DNA from: Macrocystis pyrifera
Lineage: Eukaryota; Sar; Phaeophyceae; Laminariales; Laminariaceae
Length of the DNA stretch: 64,000 bases
Assembly: GCA_031763025.1 (NCBI GenBank)
Contig: JASSKH010000028.1
Location: 6,893,324-6,957,323, forward strand
Reading direction: 5' to 3'
The notes beneath the pieces are model-generated. The model was given only the letters and a program-made list of their open reading frames with translations. It was not told the origin of the DNA and ran no database searches. Positions 12,060 through 23,263 of this stretch are shown here, in pieces (within the stretch, counting starts at the first letter, position 1; each line of letters begins with the position of its first letter). The position numbers were made by a program, and so were the translations under genes.

Positions 12060-12470
12060 CTGAAGCTGATATAGTCGATGAAGCTGATGGGGCTGATGTA
12101 GGTGATTCAGCTGAAGCACGTTGATAAACAGACGAACTTGCCGTAGTTGGTGAAACTAATTAAGCTGAAGCAGGTGCTGAAGTTGACAAAGCTGATGAAA
12201 CGATATACCAGGTAGTTGATAAAGCTGATGAAGTTGAAGCACCTGCAGCTGATAAAACTGGTGTAGCTGCAGCTAGCCCTGCTGTAGCCGCTGCTGTAGT
12301 ATCCTCTGTTGTACATATTAATAGTCGTATCTGCTGTCGAAGTCGGGGCTGTAGTATTTAGGTACTGAAGTACTCGTTGCTGTACCAGTCGTTGCTGTAC
12401 CAGCTGTTGCTGTATCAGTCGTTGCTGTCGTAGTAGCTGTTGCTGTAGCAGTCGATGCCTTCCGGAGACA
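12060..12470. repeat. Degenerate GCTGATGAA / GTTGCTGTA minisatellite
   Basis: Left part: loosely repeated AAGCTGATGAAG-type units. Right part (about 12380-12450): a cleaner ~15-bp unit GTTGCTGTACCAGTC. Long minus-strand ORFs over it (12107-12517) are low-complexity products of the repeat. Confidence 0.65.
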
Positions 12471-14267
12471 ATGCTAGTGACGATGACGATGATGACGATG
12501 ATGAGGATGTTGAACATGCTGTCGGAGCTGCTTGGTCCGTGTGTTGATTTGGTGGTAGCTCCGTGTCTTGACTTGCGGAAGGTACTATTTTTGTTAGTCG
12601 ATGAGAAGTTGATATGCGTGATGATGACGGCGCTGCAGTGGATGGTGAGTAGTATGTGATGGAAGAGGTAGTCGTTGAGAAGTTGACGAGCATGATGATG
12701 ACGGCGTTGAGATAGATTTGAAGTTAACGGGATGATGAAGTAGCAGTATCCATAGAACGCGATGTACGCTGTAGGCGGTCTTAGAGGAAAATGTAGCTGT
12801 ATTCGTAACTCTGTTCCAGGCTCCCATGCCTTGTCGATGATTCACTCCCTGCCTCCGGTAGTCCCACGAGGCTTTAAAAAAGTTGTCCGAAGTTATCACC
12901 ACTTCCCCCCTCCTCGAACAGCTTTCAGTCGTCAGGGGTCTGTCCGAATTGTAGACATGTCGCGAATCATTTAGAGAAAAGAGTGCTCCCCATTTCGTGA
13001 AGACGATGTTGTGCTGTCTTCATGATGTAAGATCTTGGCCAGTTCCTCGTGGAGTTCCTGCCGAGTAACAGTGCCGATGGCGCCATGCGTCTCCTCGAGC
13101 GCATTCCAAGTCGCTTGTCGTCCGGTTTCTCGCTCTCGTGATGCCGCACCGCTGCTGTGGTGACTCCTCCTTTCGTAGATAGGAAGAGAGCAGAGTAGAG
13201 GTTGATGTTGATGCGCTGCCACTTGAACCAGGCTGCTACCGACTCTCGAGTTGTACCTTTCCTGCCCTATGAGCATGATGTTGTAGGTGATGTGAGTATG
13301 ATGTTGTGATGTTGTAGACGGAAGGGGAGGATTCGTTGAAGTGGACATTGGCCGATGCCTTCCACCTGCGATAGGCGTGCTCATCCTCCACGTCGTAACT
13401 GCAGGGGGCACTTTGCTAATATTGCCGCTAAGTTGATGGTGCTGTGCCTCCATGTTGTGAGAGCTATTGTTACGAAAAAGCTTATGGACGAGAATTTGCG
13501 CCGCCTTCACACAGTACTTCGGTCGGACCGCAGCTTCAGATTTTAAGATATTTCATGGAAACATCTTTTCGTTCGTACTTGGTACGAGCCGAGTTGCAAC
13601 TTTGCAGATTCTATCCTTCGTGCTGTGAACAACTCTTCTTGCCGCATCTCTACGGACTTCACGTTTGCCGCACTTGGTACAGGCGTGCTGCAAACTCGGC
13701 AGATTCCGCGATGTCGCGGAATTCTATGCCGTACTTTTGGTACGAGCATGCGCCAAGTTGCGTGTTGTTGTCTACGCCGTACACAAACGAATTTTACCGC
13801 AATTTTACAGTACGTGCTTGCTACACCTGGTGTTACAGTAGTTTCAGCGTAACTTTGTGGACTTTCGAATACCGTAACTTTACGATATACGCTTGAGTGT
13901 TGTTTCTGGTACGAGATTCAGCCACGAGGACACCTTGGGCTTGTGAAACTAACGTAGCCCTTTATTTCAGATATCGCCCCAACAATGCACAGCTTTGCGA
14001 CCCTCGGCCCGAGTACAAATGAATAGGGAATGCCAATCCTCGTGCTTCTAGCCAGTGATGGCTAAACGTACTGAGGCAAATGCTGTTTTGTATGCGGTAC
14101 ACGCGCTCGCTATAGGGCCGTATAAGTATATCAGCAGTAGTAGATGGTTGTTAAGCTGCGTTTTTACTCTATTCGTGTTTTCACTTTGACCGTTGCTGTT
14201 GTACGAGTAGCCTCGTGACAGTCTCGCCTGCGGTTCGGCAGTCCCCCCGCGCAGTAGATTCCTGCCA
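12471..14267. other. No supported gene; low-complexity ORFs and weak repeats
   Basis: A pair of ~50-bp repeats with GATGATGACGGCG cores sits at about 12598-12720. From about 13590 to 13760 a degenerate unit ACTTGGTACxxGCxxxxxTGCAAACT recurs. A 179-codon minus ORF (12971-13510, Ser/His/Thr-rich) and a 150-codon plus ORF (13444-13896) overlap; neither has a recognisable domain and at most one could be real. Confidence 0.35.
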
Positions 14268-14375
14268 GGTTTAAATCCGCAGGAACGTCCTCCCAATGGC
14301 GTTGCCCTGCGTACTGCGTTTAAATACGTAAGAACGTCTTCCCAATGGCCTTGCGGTGTGTACTCCGTTTACGAG
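14268..14375. repeat. Two-copy ~53-bp tandem repeat
   Basis: TTTAAATCCGCAGGAACG... and TTTAAATACGTAAGAACG..., each followed by TC(C/T)TCCCAATGGC, repeat in tandem directly upstream of RB copy 2. Confidence 0.65.
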
Positions 14376-14386
14376 GCTCATAACCT

Positions 14387-14873
14387 ATTCGAATATCTTG
14401 GTAGTACATTCTTGGCAGGTTGTAGCACAGGCTTGCGCTGGTAGTGGTCGAACTACCTGGCTGGCGTATGGAAATCAATGACGGCGTTTCATGTTGAAAG
14501 TTGCCGCTTGAGGGCGAAAGGAAGAAAACAGGAGGGAGAAAGAAGATATAGAAAGAGAGTGTAAAGGTGTGCGCTTGCACGACCATCCTCGATCAATTCA
14601 CATCTACGGCTACGCAGACTGTATCCCACGGGTCGTTGTACTTAGCGACCTACATCACCGTTCCTTGATGCTTCCCCGTGGAAGTTTACCTACTCCAACT
14701 TCCCGGTGATCAATCAAACATTATTGCACTGCACCAGTTCAACGTGTTTACACCGCATCACTCGTATGTAGTTCCACCGCATAATTGCTACCACTACCTG
14801 ATCAGTACTCGTACGTGTTGAATAAAGCAGTACGTAGAGTAGATCGACCTCATAACGCTGACCGTTATGCTCG
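14387..14873 (+). repeat. Repeat RB copy 2 plus downstream block
   Basis: 14387-14726 matches RB copy 1 at 8352-8690. The adjoining block 14771-14873 matches 11281-11378. This is the longest RB copy in the window; the two parts are separated elsewhere, which suggests the other locus was broken up by insertion or decay. Confidence 0.75.
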
Positions 14874-15196
14874 TCACACCGCTTGATACGCGTCCATCCA
14901 TCATGAGCTGCTACTATCAATATTTGTTGTTGTTTTCGTTCCACGAGGTACTAACTGTAGCCACTTCGCCACCATCAGAATTAATCCTACTGATGCTGCA
15001 AAACGTATCCCACACTGCTCGTAATTTTAAGCAGTCCCTTCCCCAAAACGTGGGTGCAGCTGTAAAAGCTTCGCCAACAACGACGGAGCAAACGTGGTAT
15101 GGTATGACATGATATGTATGCACAGAAAATGCGCGCTGCTTGGTGAAGCAAGAAGAAGCGCACGCCACTTTGCTTTTGGGCAATAAATGCGATGTT

Positions 15197-15751
15197 ATGA
15201 TGATTTGTAAACCACCATCCATTTCTCCCGCTGCCACGCCGCTTCCGACGAAATCTGCTGCATATTTCGCGCCACAGATAACAAGAGACGATCTCGCGGA
15301 GGTCGTACAGGCCCGCAACGTCGCCATACTACAAATAACCGTCGAAGTCGTAGCGATTGTGTTTGCTTCCTCAGAGTGGTGGCTTGCTACACCCTTCGTG
15401 GCGGTACTGTCGGCAAGTCCCGTGGCGTGTTGCAGCAAACTAGGCGTAACCTACATGCTCTGGAGTTGTATCGGGGCTTTACTCTGCGTTGTTCATGCCA
15501 TCACTGCTGTGGACGCTATTAAACACGAGCCGTCTTATATTAGCTGGTCCCCCATAGAACTCTTATTTGCGCAGATTTTCCTATGTGGGGTTAGTTTGCT
15601 TGTCGTGTACTGCGGTTGGAAAACCGCTTCGGCAACGAGGAGACCTGTCCACCCTGTAGAGACGCCGTTAGAGTTGCCCATGCAGATGCCGATGCACTCG
15701 GTAGCTGAGACACAACAACAACATCCGCAGGTTTGTCGCATGTTGCCGTAG
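15197..15751 (+). CDS. Putative four-helix membrane protein (hypothetical)
   Basis: The open frame runs from a stop at 15110-15112 to the stop at 15749-15751. The first ATG in frame is at 15197 and gives 184 residues; a TTG at 15140 is possible but unlikely. The protein has a short Pro/Thr-rich N-terminus with a charged stretch (QITRDDLAEVV), then about four hydrophobic segments near residues 42-59, 64-79, 84-107 and 120-141. Segment 3 contains GVTYMLWSCIGALLCVVHA and segment 4 contains ELLFAQIFLCGVSLLVVYCG. A Met/Gln/His-rich hydrophilic tail follows. The spacing of helices resembles small tetraspan membrane proteins, but I recognise no family. The reverse strand also has a 173-codon ORF (14917-15438); this strand is preferred because of its membrane-like pattern. 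It may be one exon of a larger gene. Confidence 0.4.
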   Translation: MMICKPPSISPAATPLPTKSAAYFAPQITRDDLAEVVQARNVAILQITVEVVAIVFASSEWWLATPFVAVLSASPVACCSKLGVTYMLWSCIGALLCVVHAITAVDAIKHEPSYISWSPIELLFAQIFLCGVSLLVVYCGWKTASATRRPVHPVETPLELPMQMPMHSVAETQQQHPQVCRMLP

Positions 15752-16650
15752 CTCTGGGAACAGCAAATGTTTGCTACAAAAGCAGTACGGAGGACGTGAA
15801 GCAGAGTCGTGTAGTGCTGTTTGAGGTTAGATGTGCAGTTGAGTTGCACGGCTGCACTCTGCTCTGGGAGTTAAACTAGCGGTGACGTGCAACATACGAC
15901 TTGCTTCTTCCAAGTTTGAAGAGCACTTGCGACTCACGACCCATTGCAGCGCCGTAAAGGGGGTGCGCAGATAAGTCGTTTCGGTGTAATCGAAATATTT
16001 GTCTCCTTCCCGCCTCGCCCCTGCCCTGCTTCTGACCCCTGCGGCCTGTGGCCTCCGTCCGTCGTACGAACTGGCTCTGTATTCATGACTCCTGCTAAGT
16101 ATATTTTGTTCCAAAACCGGTTTCGAAGCCACCCATCCCCGGTCGCCTCTTCATCATTCGTCAAAGGTCTACCACTAGGTTCACTTGCACTCGCTCCTCG
16201 TCTGATATTTGATGTCTTGTAGTATATATAGGTTAGGCTGACGTCGGTTGGCAACGACACTGTAAAGCATGGCGCTCACTACGTGAGCTAGACAACCGGG
16301 GTACCCTTTTTGTTTGGCGGTCGGTTACAGCTGGCGATCGAAATAGATCTTTTGTGCGGGGTTGAGAACCTTTACTCCGCACAAGGGGAAATGTCGTATC
16401 ACGTGGTGTTCATGGTAAGGCACTCACAAGGCATTTACATAGTAGATCCATTGCTTTCTCTGGAAGTGGCCACACCGGAAAATAGTTTGACTCAATGACG
16501 CTGTCATTCATATGCAAGTGCGCCTCACAAAACGGTTCGTATTCGGATGCAGCTCATCCTTCATGCGATTCGCCGAACACCTCACGGAGCTTTGCGCTTG
16601 GTGCAAGCAATGTTTGCCTGGTCGGTGAAAGCCCGACGTGCTCCGTCTCG
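15752..16650. other. No recognisable gene
   Basis: Unique-looking sequence. Overlapping short ORFs on both strands around 15830-16260 lack motifs. Confidence 0.4.
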
Positions 16651-16654
16651 GCAT

Positions 16655-17260
16655 GTAGGGATGCGAGAGTCTATGGTCATACGACAGCAGCTACGCGTGA
16701 CATCGAGTACACCCCCCACCCCCCCTGACGCCCATCGCTCGATACAGCTTGCAGATCTATCAGAAAAATGAGTCGGGCACAGCGAATCAAAGCACTAGGA
16801 GGGTCGCGTTTGTTGCATCCTCGACTACAGTAGATATAAGTCGACGTTCGGCCAGAACCCCGCCACAGCCGCGTCGGTTTGTGGCGTGATTAATTAAATA
16901 TCAGCCTACTTACATGTAACGTAAATGGATTGCGTGAGCTATCATCAATATTAGCGATACACTGTACGTTTTTAGTGTGTCGTGTATCAAATTGCAACGC
17001 CTGCTTCAATCCAATATTATTAATCGAATACCCATGTACTTTTACGGAAGCACGCTACTGTGCGTCAAAGCCGACCAAGATAAACAGATTATTATCATCA
17101 CCGTCAACCGGTCCCTTCCCCCTCCGCCCGGGCCTACTTGCAGACACTGTTACCAACCTACCCCCCCCGGCATTGTCGGGATGCGAGGGTCTATGGTCAT
17201 ACGACTACGGCCATGCATGATCGAGTACATCTCTCCTATCGAGTACACCCCCCACAAACA
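16655..17260. repeat. Duplicated GGATGCGAG-TCTATGGTCATACGAC block
   Basis: Two copies of a ~75-bp block (about 16658-16730 and 17178-17255) share GGATGCGAG, GTCTATGGTCATACGAC and ATCGAGTACA followed by a C-rich CCCCCCAC tract. They are separated by ~520 bp of unrelated sequence. Confidence 0.65.
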
Positions 17261-17819
17261 CCTGGGCCTACCTACAGACGCCACTACCAACCTCTCCACC
17301 AATGCCTACTCCTTTACAAAGTATTTAGTCTAAGCCTTCGTGGGTCCTACTCCGCATCTCTATGATGCGCTCCCTCATCATAGGCAAGCAGCTCTCAAGC
17401 TTATTCCTTAGCGGCCTGGTCTATCCCCACCCTCCCCTCCATTGCTGTTTCTGGGATTGGCCACACCAGAAAACAAACCAGTGGTTTCGACGCTCTCATC
17501 CATACCAGGTATGCAAGAATGCCCCGGCGCTGCATCCAGTATATCAAGGCCAAAGAAAACCTTCATGCGGACAAAACAAATCTGGGCATTCTTCGGTATG
17601 TCTGTTCGACTCCGGGAGCAATTGCCGTGGGGATCAGTTTCCCCGGGGCTTCACGGTACTGTTAGTATTATATCTGGCCACCGTGAGACTCTCCGAGGCG
17701 GGATTCGGTCACCACGGGACGCACCGGGATAGTGTGTACGGGATCTAGCCACCGCGGGACTCGACGAGATTGTTCGTGCGGGATGCGGTCACCGCGGTGC
17801 TCCCCGGGACGGGGTCCAT
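17261..17819. other. GC-rich short-repeat stretch
   Basis: From about 17590 the sequence is a loose array of GTCACCGCGGGAC-like units (GGCCACCGTGAGAC, GGTCACCACGGGAC, AGCCACCGCGGGAC, GGTCACCGCGGTGC). Open frames through it are products of the repeats. Confidence 0.5.
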
Positions 17820-18930
17820 CCAAAACATTCATCCCGTTCCCAGATCACAAACCCTTCCACGCATGCATGTACAACTCTGACGAACAGGAGCTCCCGCCAC
17901 AAAATTTTGTGCAGGACGTGTGTCGTCAATTTCAACCTTGCACGTCGGCCCAGACCAACCCAACCCCAGGCCTGACGCTAACCCTAACCCTAACCCTACC
18001 CATAACCCTAACCTAAGCTCCAACCCTATGGGGGGCTCGGGGTCACCAGAGGGAGTGACGCGGCTACGCCGCGTGTTTTGGTGGCGTTTTTTCCAAAATA
18101 CGCCGGGCGGCCGAAAGACTCGCCTTGACCAATAAGAACTGCATCCTGCACAAACTTGGTGCAGAACGCTCCTGCACCTAGATCGAGTCACGAACAGGGG
18201 ACGAACACGGTGATCTCCTGGGTCGATACCGTTCCGTACGGTGTGGAGAACTCAACCCCGTTGACGGACCTCTGATTGGCTGAGGTTCGTGACCCGCATC
18301 TTGCACAAAGCTTGGTGCAGAGAGGTCCTGCACCTAGATCGAGTCACGAACAGGGGACGAACACAGTGATCTCCTGGGTCGATACCGTTCCGTACGGTGT
18401 GGAGAACTCAACCCCGTTGACGGACCTCTGATTCGCTGAAGTTCGTAGAGCCAGCAGAGAGAACACGGTGCCATCCCCGGATAACAACTTCCTCCATACA
18501 TCTACAACCCCACCAACCATGGGACGAAAATGTTGGTAATACCCCGGGTCGATACTGCCCCGCAAAGTGTGGAAGCCACAGCCCCACTTTGGTTGATGGC
18601 TGATTGGCTGGGATTGGTGGAGCAAGCGGCACCCGGGGAAGACAAGGTGCCCTCCCCGGATCATAAACCTTCCTTAAATGTACATTTCCAACAACCCGGG
18701 GTGAAAACGGTGATCCCTCGGGTCGATACTCCCCGCACGATGTGGTGACCCCAACCCCATTGGCTGATTGCTGATTGGGTGGTATTCGTGGAGCTAACGC
18801 CACTCGCGGAAGTTCAGGTCCCATCCCCGGGGCAGATATCCTTCCATAAATATGCAAATCCAACAAACTGGAGACGAAATCGGTGAGCTCTCGGTTCGGC
18901 CCGCACGGTGTAGAAACCCTAACCCTGTCT
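17820..18930. repeat. Subtelomere-like tandem repeats, ~154-185-bp period
   Basis: Two close copies, starting at about 18157 and 18311 (period 154 bp), share TCCTGCACCTAGATCGAGTC, GTGATCTCCTGGGTCGATAC and CGTACGGTGTGGAGAACTC. More diverged copies with GTGAT/GTAAT...GGGTCGATACT follow at about 18515, 18700 and 18870. The last ends in AACCCTAACCCTG. Together with the CCCTAA tract next door this looks like a subtelomeric repeat block now inside a chromosome. Confidence 0.75.
17977..18015. repeat. Interstitial telomere-like CCCTAA tract
   Basis: Four clean or near-clean CCCTAA hexamers (GCTAACCCTAACCCTAACCC followed by TACCCATAACCCTAACC). This is the complement of TTAGGG, a telomere repeat used by many eukaryotes including stramenopiles, some other algae, fungi and animals. 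A second short AACCCTAACCCTG motif lies at about 18913-18925. Short length suggests an internal relic, not a live telomere. Confidence 0.85.
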
Positions 18931-19382
18931 ATCGTCGAAGATCACCTTTGGTAGTCTACCGCACGAGAGACTGAAGGAGATGGCGTTCGGAGTTTGGTTG
19001 GTTCGAAGTTGGCAGAGGCAGCAGTCGGATCAAGGACACAATAATAAAAAATGTCGTATCGTCTTAACACCAGCAGATGGAAGGCAGCTCAAAGCATTGA
19101 AAGCAGATGGGGCATCGTACAGTCATCTGTCACAAACAATCTACGCCCGACCCTACAGTAGATCTGACTAATATCCTCCAAGAATCACTCACTGACGTTT
19201 GTCTACGTAAACAACCTGCGCTTTCTCTAGCTGACGATCTATGATCTCCAGGCCAATGATACAGACGCTACAGAGAATATCCTACGAGCTCGTACCCGAC
19301 CAGTCACCAACTAATCGATTCTCTGCCCAATCATACCATTCTCTACTGCACTAGCCTTCTGTATACCACAGTATTTTCAGTC
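18931..19382. other. No recognisable gene
   Basis: A short stretch near 19045-19150 has protein-like composition in one frame (RWKAAQSIESRWGIVQSS), followed by stops. No family recognised. Confidence 0.3.
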
Positions 19383-19385
19383 TAA

Positions 19386-19781
19386 GAGCAGTATAGTCCC
19401 GTTCTATACGCTAACTCCTCTTATCTCATTGGCCTACACTCAGTCTCTTTGTGGGGACATGATTGGTACCTGCAACAGGAGACTGAGCCATCTCCTAGCC
19501 CCGACTATATGCCGCCATACAATAGCACCGAAACCCAAGTTCATTTCAATAGTCCACAATTTTCCAATGACGCCATTTTCAAAGGCGTGCTGTGGAATGA
19601 CAACCCGTACATCATATTGCTAGTCATGTATTCCACGGGAAGCATGCTAATAGGACAGAAACAACCCACGAAACAAAAACGAAAAGCCCCTGAAAACTGC
19701 ACTAGAAACATTCTTGTCGCACAAAAACAAGTGTTTGTGTACTCTAATCTCTTCACCAAACAACACAGACTACGCAAGTAG
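19386..19781 (+). other. Coding-like segment, unassigned
   Basis: The frame is open from just after a TAA at 19383-19385 to a TAG at 19779-19781 (131 codons). No early ATG is present, so it would have to be an internal or terminal exon or a broken gene. Residue use looks protein-like, with a Trp/Tyr-rich stretch (WGHDWYLQQ), PSPSPDYMPPYN, a hydrophobic stretch (NPYIILLVMYSTGSML) and a basic tail (KQPTKQKRKAP). No domain recognised; a fragment of a host gene or of a mobile element are both possible. Confidence 0.3.
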
Positions 19782-19796
19782 TACCCTGCCTCAGTA

Positions 19797-19945
19797 CCTT
19801 ATTGTGACCTCCTGGCTCATTTACAGATAATAAATACACACTGAAGTTTTTACCATCCCCCCTCATCCACTACGTACGGTAACGACACCCTGGTTCATGT
19901 ACAGACAATCCATACTGAAGTTTTCACCATCCCCCCCCCATACAC
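19797..19945. repeat. Two-copy ~80-bp tandem repeat
   Basis: TGGCTCATTTACAGATAAT... and TGGTTCATGTACAGACAAT..., each followed by ACTGAAGTTTT(T/C)ACCATCCCCC, repeat in tandem with a C-run after each copy. Confidence 0.7.
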
Positions 19946-20029
19946 CATAGTAGCTATTGCGTGTAGCAACTGCCCGTTCTATTTTCTCTGGTCCTCCGAT
20001 ATGAGATAGGATAGCATCTGTCACAAGAT

Positions 20030-21835
20030 GTTATGCAGTCTGTCTACCATGCTGGGAGCGGTAAGAGCTCGTCGTGAACTTTTTCGATGAGCCTAACATC
20101 TTGAAGATCTGGCAGAAATGTGCGGAGACAGCCCCACCTTGGGATAATTTCGTGAACCAACCGTGCAGCATAACCTTCCGGATGTTCCTCTTCCGCTGTA
20201 ATTGCGTACGCCTCATCGTGACGACAGAATACATCTACTACCAGGAAGACAGACCAATTTCCCTTGGCCGTTGCCGGCGCAGGAGTCCTAGAAGGTTAAA
20301 TGATGTCATCTCTCCCGATCTACTAGGTAATGTGGTATATGGTATCAAGGGCCGACGCACTGTGTTCCGAGTGTTTTTGCGTACCTGGCGCGTGCAGCAC
20401 CTTTCGGATCCGCAGGTTCTCAGCCGTATCGATCCGCCAACACAGTCTCTCTGACAACCCAAGTGTCACCTTCTCACCCAACTGTACTGCCCCCTTGTGC
20501 GCACAGTCCACCACTCTGGAGTGTCGAACCGAGAGGAGGGTCGTTGGCTTCGGTGGGCTGGAGTATCGAACCGACAGGAAGGGCATCAGCTTGGGTGGGC
20601 TGCAGTGTGTCGGACCGAGAGGAGGGGCATCAGCTTGGGTGGGCTGGGGCGTCTAACCGACAATTTTGTCAAGATGGGGAGAGAAAAAGGTAGATAATCG
20701 AAGCGGGCCGCGAACAACCGACGAAGAGACGAAGCTGTTATGGAAACTGATGCAACGCGCCCGAATGCAAGAGAGTATCTAGAAGAGACATCCCAAGAGT
20801 CCGCGAGTGTATGCAATACATGACGATGAACCGCGAGGAGAACCCGACGATAGTTTAGTAGTCAGCGGCCAGCTGGAGCCTGGTTTAATGATACATGCAT
20901 GTTCGATGACTGTGGAGGGTAGATCTATTTTAAACCCGAGAGTAATACAGGATGTGGCAGCAGTAAACCCAGACGGGGAGGCAGTAGCGGAGGCGCAGGA
21001 GCTGTGGTGCAGAAGGGCCTTGGAATTGCCAGAAGCGGGGTTGGATGATGAAGCAGCGTGCGCGTTCGGCGAAAACTTACGCCAGAAAAACTGCCAAGGA
21101 TTGAGCGGCGGCCCAGATAAACTATGATACTGCCAACGTAGTGATGACGGGTACGAATGAAAAACGAAACATTGAGCAGTGAATAAACCATGGAAGGTTT
21201 AGGTCTAGGGGTGGATGTTAAGGAAGACAAACGACTGGTATCACAAGGGGAAACATTCGATTTGCCTACGTAACTCAGAACAATAACTGGCCCGACAATA
21301 GTCACGCGCCCCTAAAAACCGTCCGGACAGGAACCCAGGACAGTTCGAGAGGATTCTCGGAGACGAGCCACCAGCACCTAATAAACAAACATCCACATCC
21401 GACGGGTCGGACGGACGCAGGTTACCACAGACATCTTGTTCGGTAGCAGACAATTGTAATCGGGGCATATGATCTGCGTTGTCATTCAGCCCCCCCGCCT
21501 ATATACCGGTTTGTAGTTATATTCGCTCAAGAAAGTCCACCACCTCTGTACTCGGATAACTCTGTGGCTAAGCTCTCGAGGTTTTTAGCGGTTGGTGATC
21601 ACTCACCACGATAAATGGTATATCGTAAAATAGATGGCGATTTTTCTTCGCTACTATTGCTGCACACTCAAATTCAGCTGCACTCCAACTTATCTCCTTT
21701 GGGGGTGTCGATCTGCTCCAAAACACAATCGGTCGAGTCGCCCTGTCACTCTGGTCTTGCTCTATCCCCGCCCCCAAACCATCCGCGGACGCGTCTACAA
21801 TTAACTGACTCTCGAAGAAATCCAGCGACGCGAAG
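20030..21835 (-). mobile_element. Ty3/gypsy LTR retrotransposon fossil (RNase H and integrase parts)
   Basis: Two domain remnants in pol order on the minus strand. The RNase H part (21568-21835) shows IVDASADGLGAGI, RPIVFWSRSTPPKEISWSA and FIVVSDHQPLK, which are typical of Ty3/gypsy RNase H. The integrase core part (about 20031-20330) shows an IIPRWGC block and a KFTTSSYRSQ block with the look of the usual D..S.YHPQT motif. The stretch between them is largely unrecognisable, and no LTRs, gag or protease were found. The element is clearly broken in many places and old. Confidence 0.8.
20520..20655. repeat. Three-copy ~45-bp tandem repeat
   Basis: Three units of the form TCGAACCGAGAGGAGGG...GGTGGGCTGGA lie side by side inside the gypsy fossil between its RNase H and integrase remnants. 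Confidence 0.7.
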
Positions 21836-22667
21836 GCCTAGAGGACGAGATGGAGGAGAACGCCCTGCATGTGAAGCTCACACGCTGCTCGAGGAAGAAG
21901 CGAGACATCAGCATGTATGTGTGGTTGGGCACAGCTGCTGGAAGATGAAGACCTCTCTGACCCCACGAGCATCACAAGGGCAAAGCAGTTTCGAACCGAC
22001 TTCCGCCTAGCCTACCTTTTCTTCTTGGAGCTAGTCAATCTATTTTGAAATCAAACGTCTCCAGAAAAAAAGCACAGAACTGTATATTCGAGCGATTCAA
22101 AATCCAGTCGGAAAAATAACCGATCGGAAACAGGCTTTTCGGTCCAAGTTTGTTTCCGACTGCATAATAATTGGCCCAAGCGTGTAGACAAAGAAGGAAA
22201 CTAAACTGTAAAAAAATGAAAAGTAAATGCGTGCGTATGATACGAACTCTCGATTTTTTTTTGTCATGCTGCAGGCGCGGCCCCAACAAAAGCAACAGTT
22301 GGCACGCCAGGACACGTCGCATTCTTTGTTTTCGCGACAAAGGGGGGGTCATTCTAAAACCAAGTGAAAATATGTATCCTGAAACATGTTTTTTTTTTTA
22401 TTTCGCCTTGTGATCACTACTCTTCGGTTGGTTTTCCATTCTGATATCTGTGGCGGTGGGGTGTGTCGTTTTCTCTTTTTCGGGGGCGCTCGTCGTACGC
22501 TGCTGAATTATTTACGTACTTCCTACATTAGTATCGATAGTACCTGCGTATATACTGATGTATACGTACTTCACAGAAAATGCGAGACACAAAGAAAGGC
22601 GTTGGCTTTAGGCCTTTCATTCCATTTATTTCTTTTGTCGACATGAAAAAAATACTTACTGTATCTA
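21836..22667. other. No recognisable gene
   Basis: AT-rich with poly-T/poly-A runs (22255-22265, 22386-22397). No coding or RNA signal. Confidence 0.4.
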
Positions 22668-22778
22668 TTACGGGGACCATAGTAAATAGAACCAGATATT
22701 GTTAGTAAAAATATGTAAATATATGGGTTTTTGTGTGTACCGTAGGTCCTATTAACTATGGTCCCCCGTAATAGTTTT
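22668..22778. repeat. Small hairpin element (~27-bp inverted ends)
   Basis: The left end CTATTACGGGGACCATAGTAA and the right end, the complement of TTAACTATGGTCCCCCGTAATAG, are near-perfect inverted repeats around a ~60-bp AT-rich loop. Looks like a very short MITE. Confidence 0.6.
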
Positions 22779-22861
22779 ATATTGTACTGCTGTACGAGTA
22801 GCCTATAAGGGAAGAGCAATAGACTCACTGGAAACTGGAAAGGGAGGGCGGGCGGGTTCTT

Positions 22862-23072
22862 CTTTCAACTCGCCGACCTTCTAAGGACATCGAACCCCCG
22901 CTGCTCGCACCCCCACGAGTAGAGTACTACGGTAGATGGTCTTCTTCCTCACTGGTCTTCTTCCTCGCTGTGCCAACCCTTCCCAGGCTGTCTCCCTAGT
23001 TCAACCAACTGCACTCGTCATGAACTATATGCACCTCTTGCCCATCCCTTCTGTCCAAGCATGCCACCGATT
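22862..23072. repeat. DIRS family terminal sequence, copy beside the recombinase
   Basis: Matches 53522-53742 from TCAACTCGCC through CCACGAGTAGAGTACTACGG, GTCAACTG-like blocks and CATGAACTATATGCACCTC to AAGCATGCCA. It is downstream of the recombinase here and upstream of gag in the other piece, as expected of a direct terminal repeat. Confidence 0.85.
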
Positions 23073-23263
23073 AATATGTGCTGGATCTTATCCACACTTA
23101 AACTACAGTAGCTTATATAACACATACCCAAAATAAACGGCCAACTTCTACTTAAACCTACCACACCTTAAACCCACCTTAAACAGTCTCTGCATTATCT
23201 GTGTGCTACCAATCCATTCTGCATGCCTTAACTCTCACACCATCCCCACTCCTAACCCCCACA

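Noticed and set aside
12971-13510. A 179-codon minus ORF (Ser/His/Thr-rich)
   Set aside because: Non-ATG start, low-complexity composition and an overlapping + frame; no domain or splice signal to support it.
8352-14726. RB copies as the two LTRs of one 6-kb element
   Set aside because: The copies are diverged, the sequence between holds unrelated repeats and no retroelement domains, and no TG..CA ends or target duplication were seen.
20807-21127. A 106-codon + strand ORF inside the gypsy fossil
   Set aside because: It runs antisense to the recognised RNase H and integrase remnants and has no domain.
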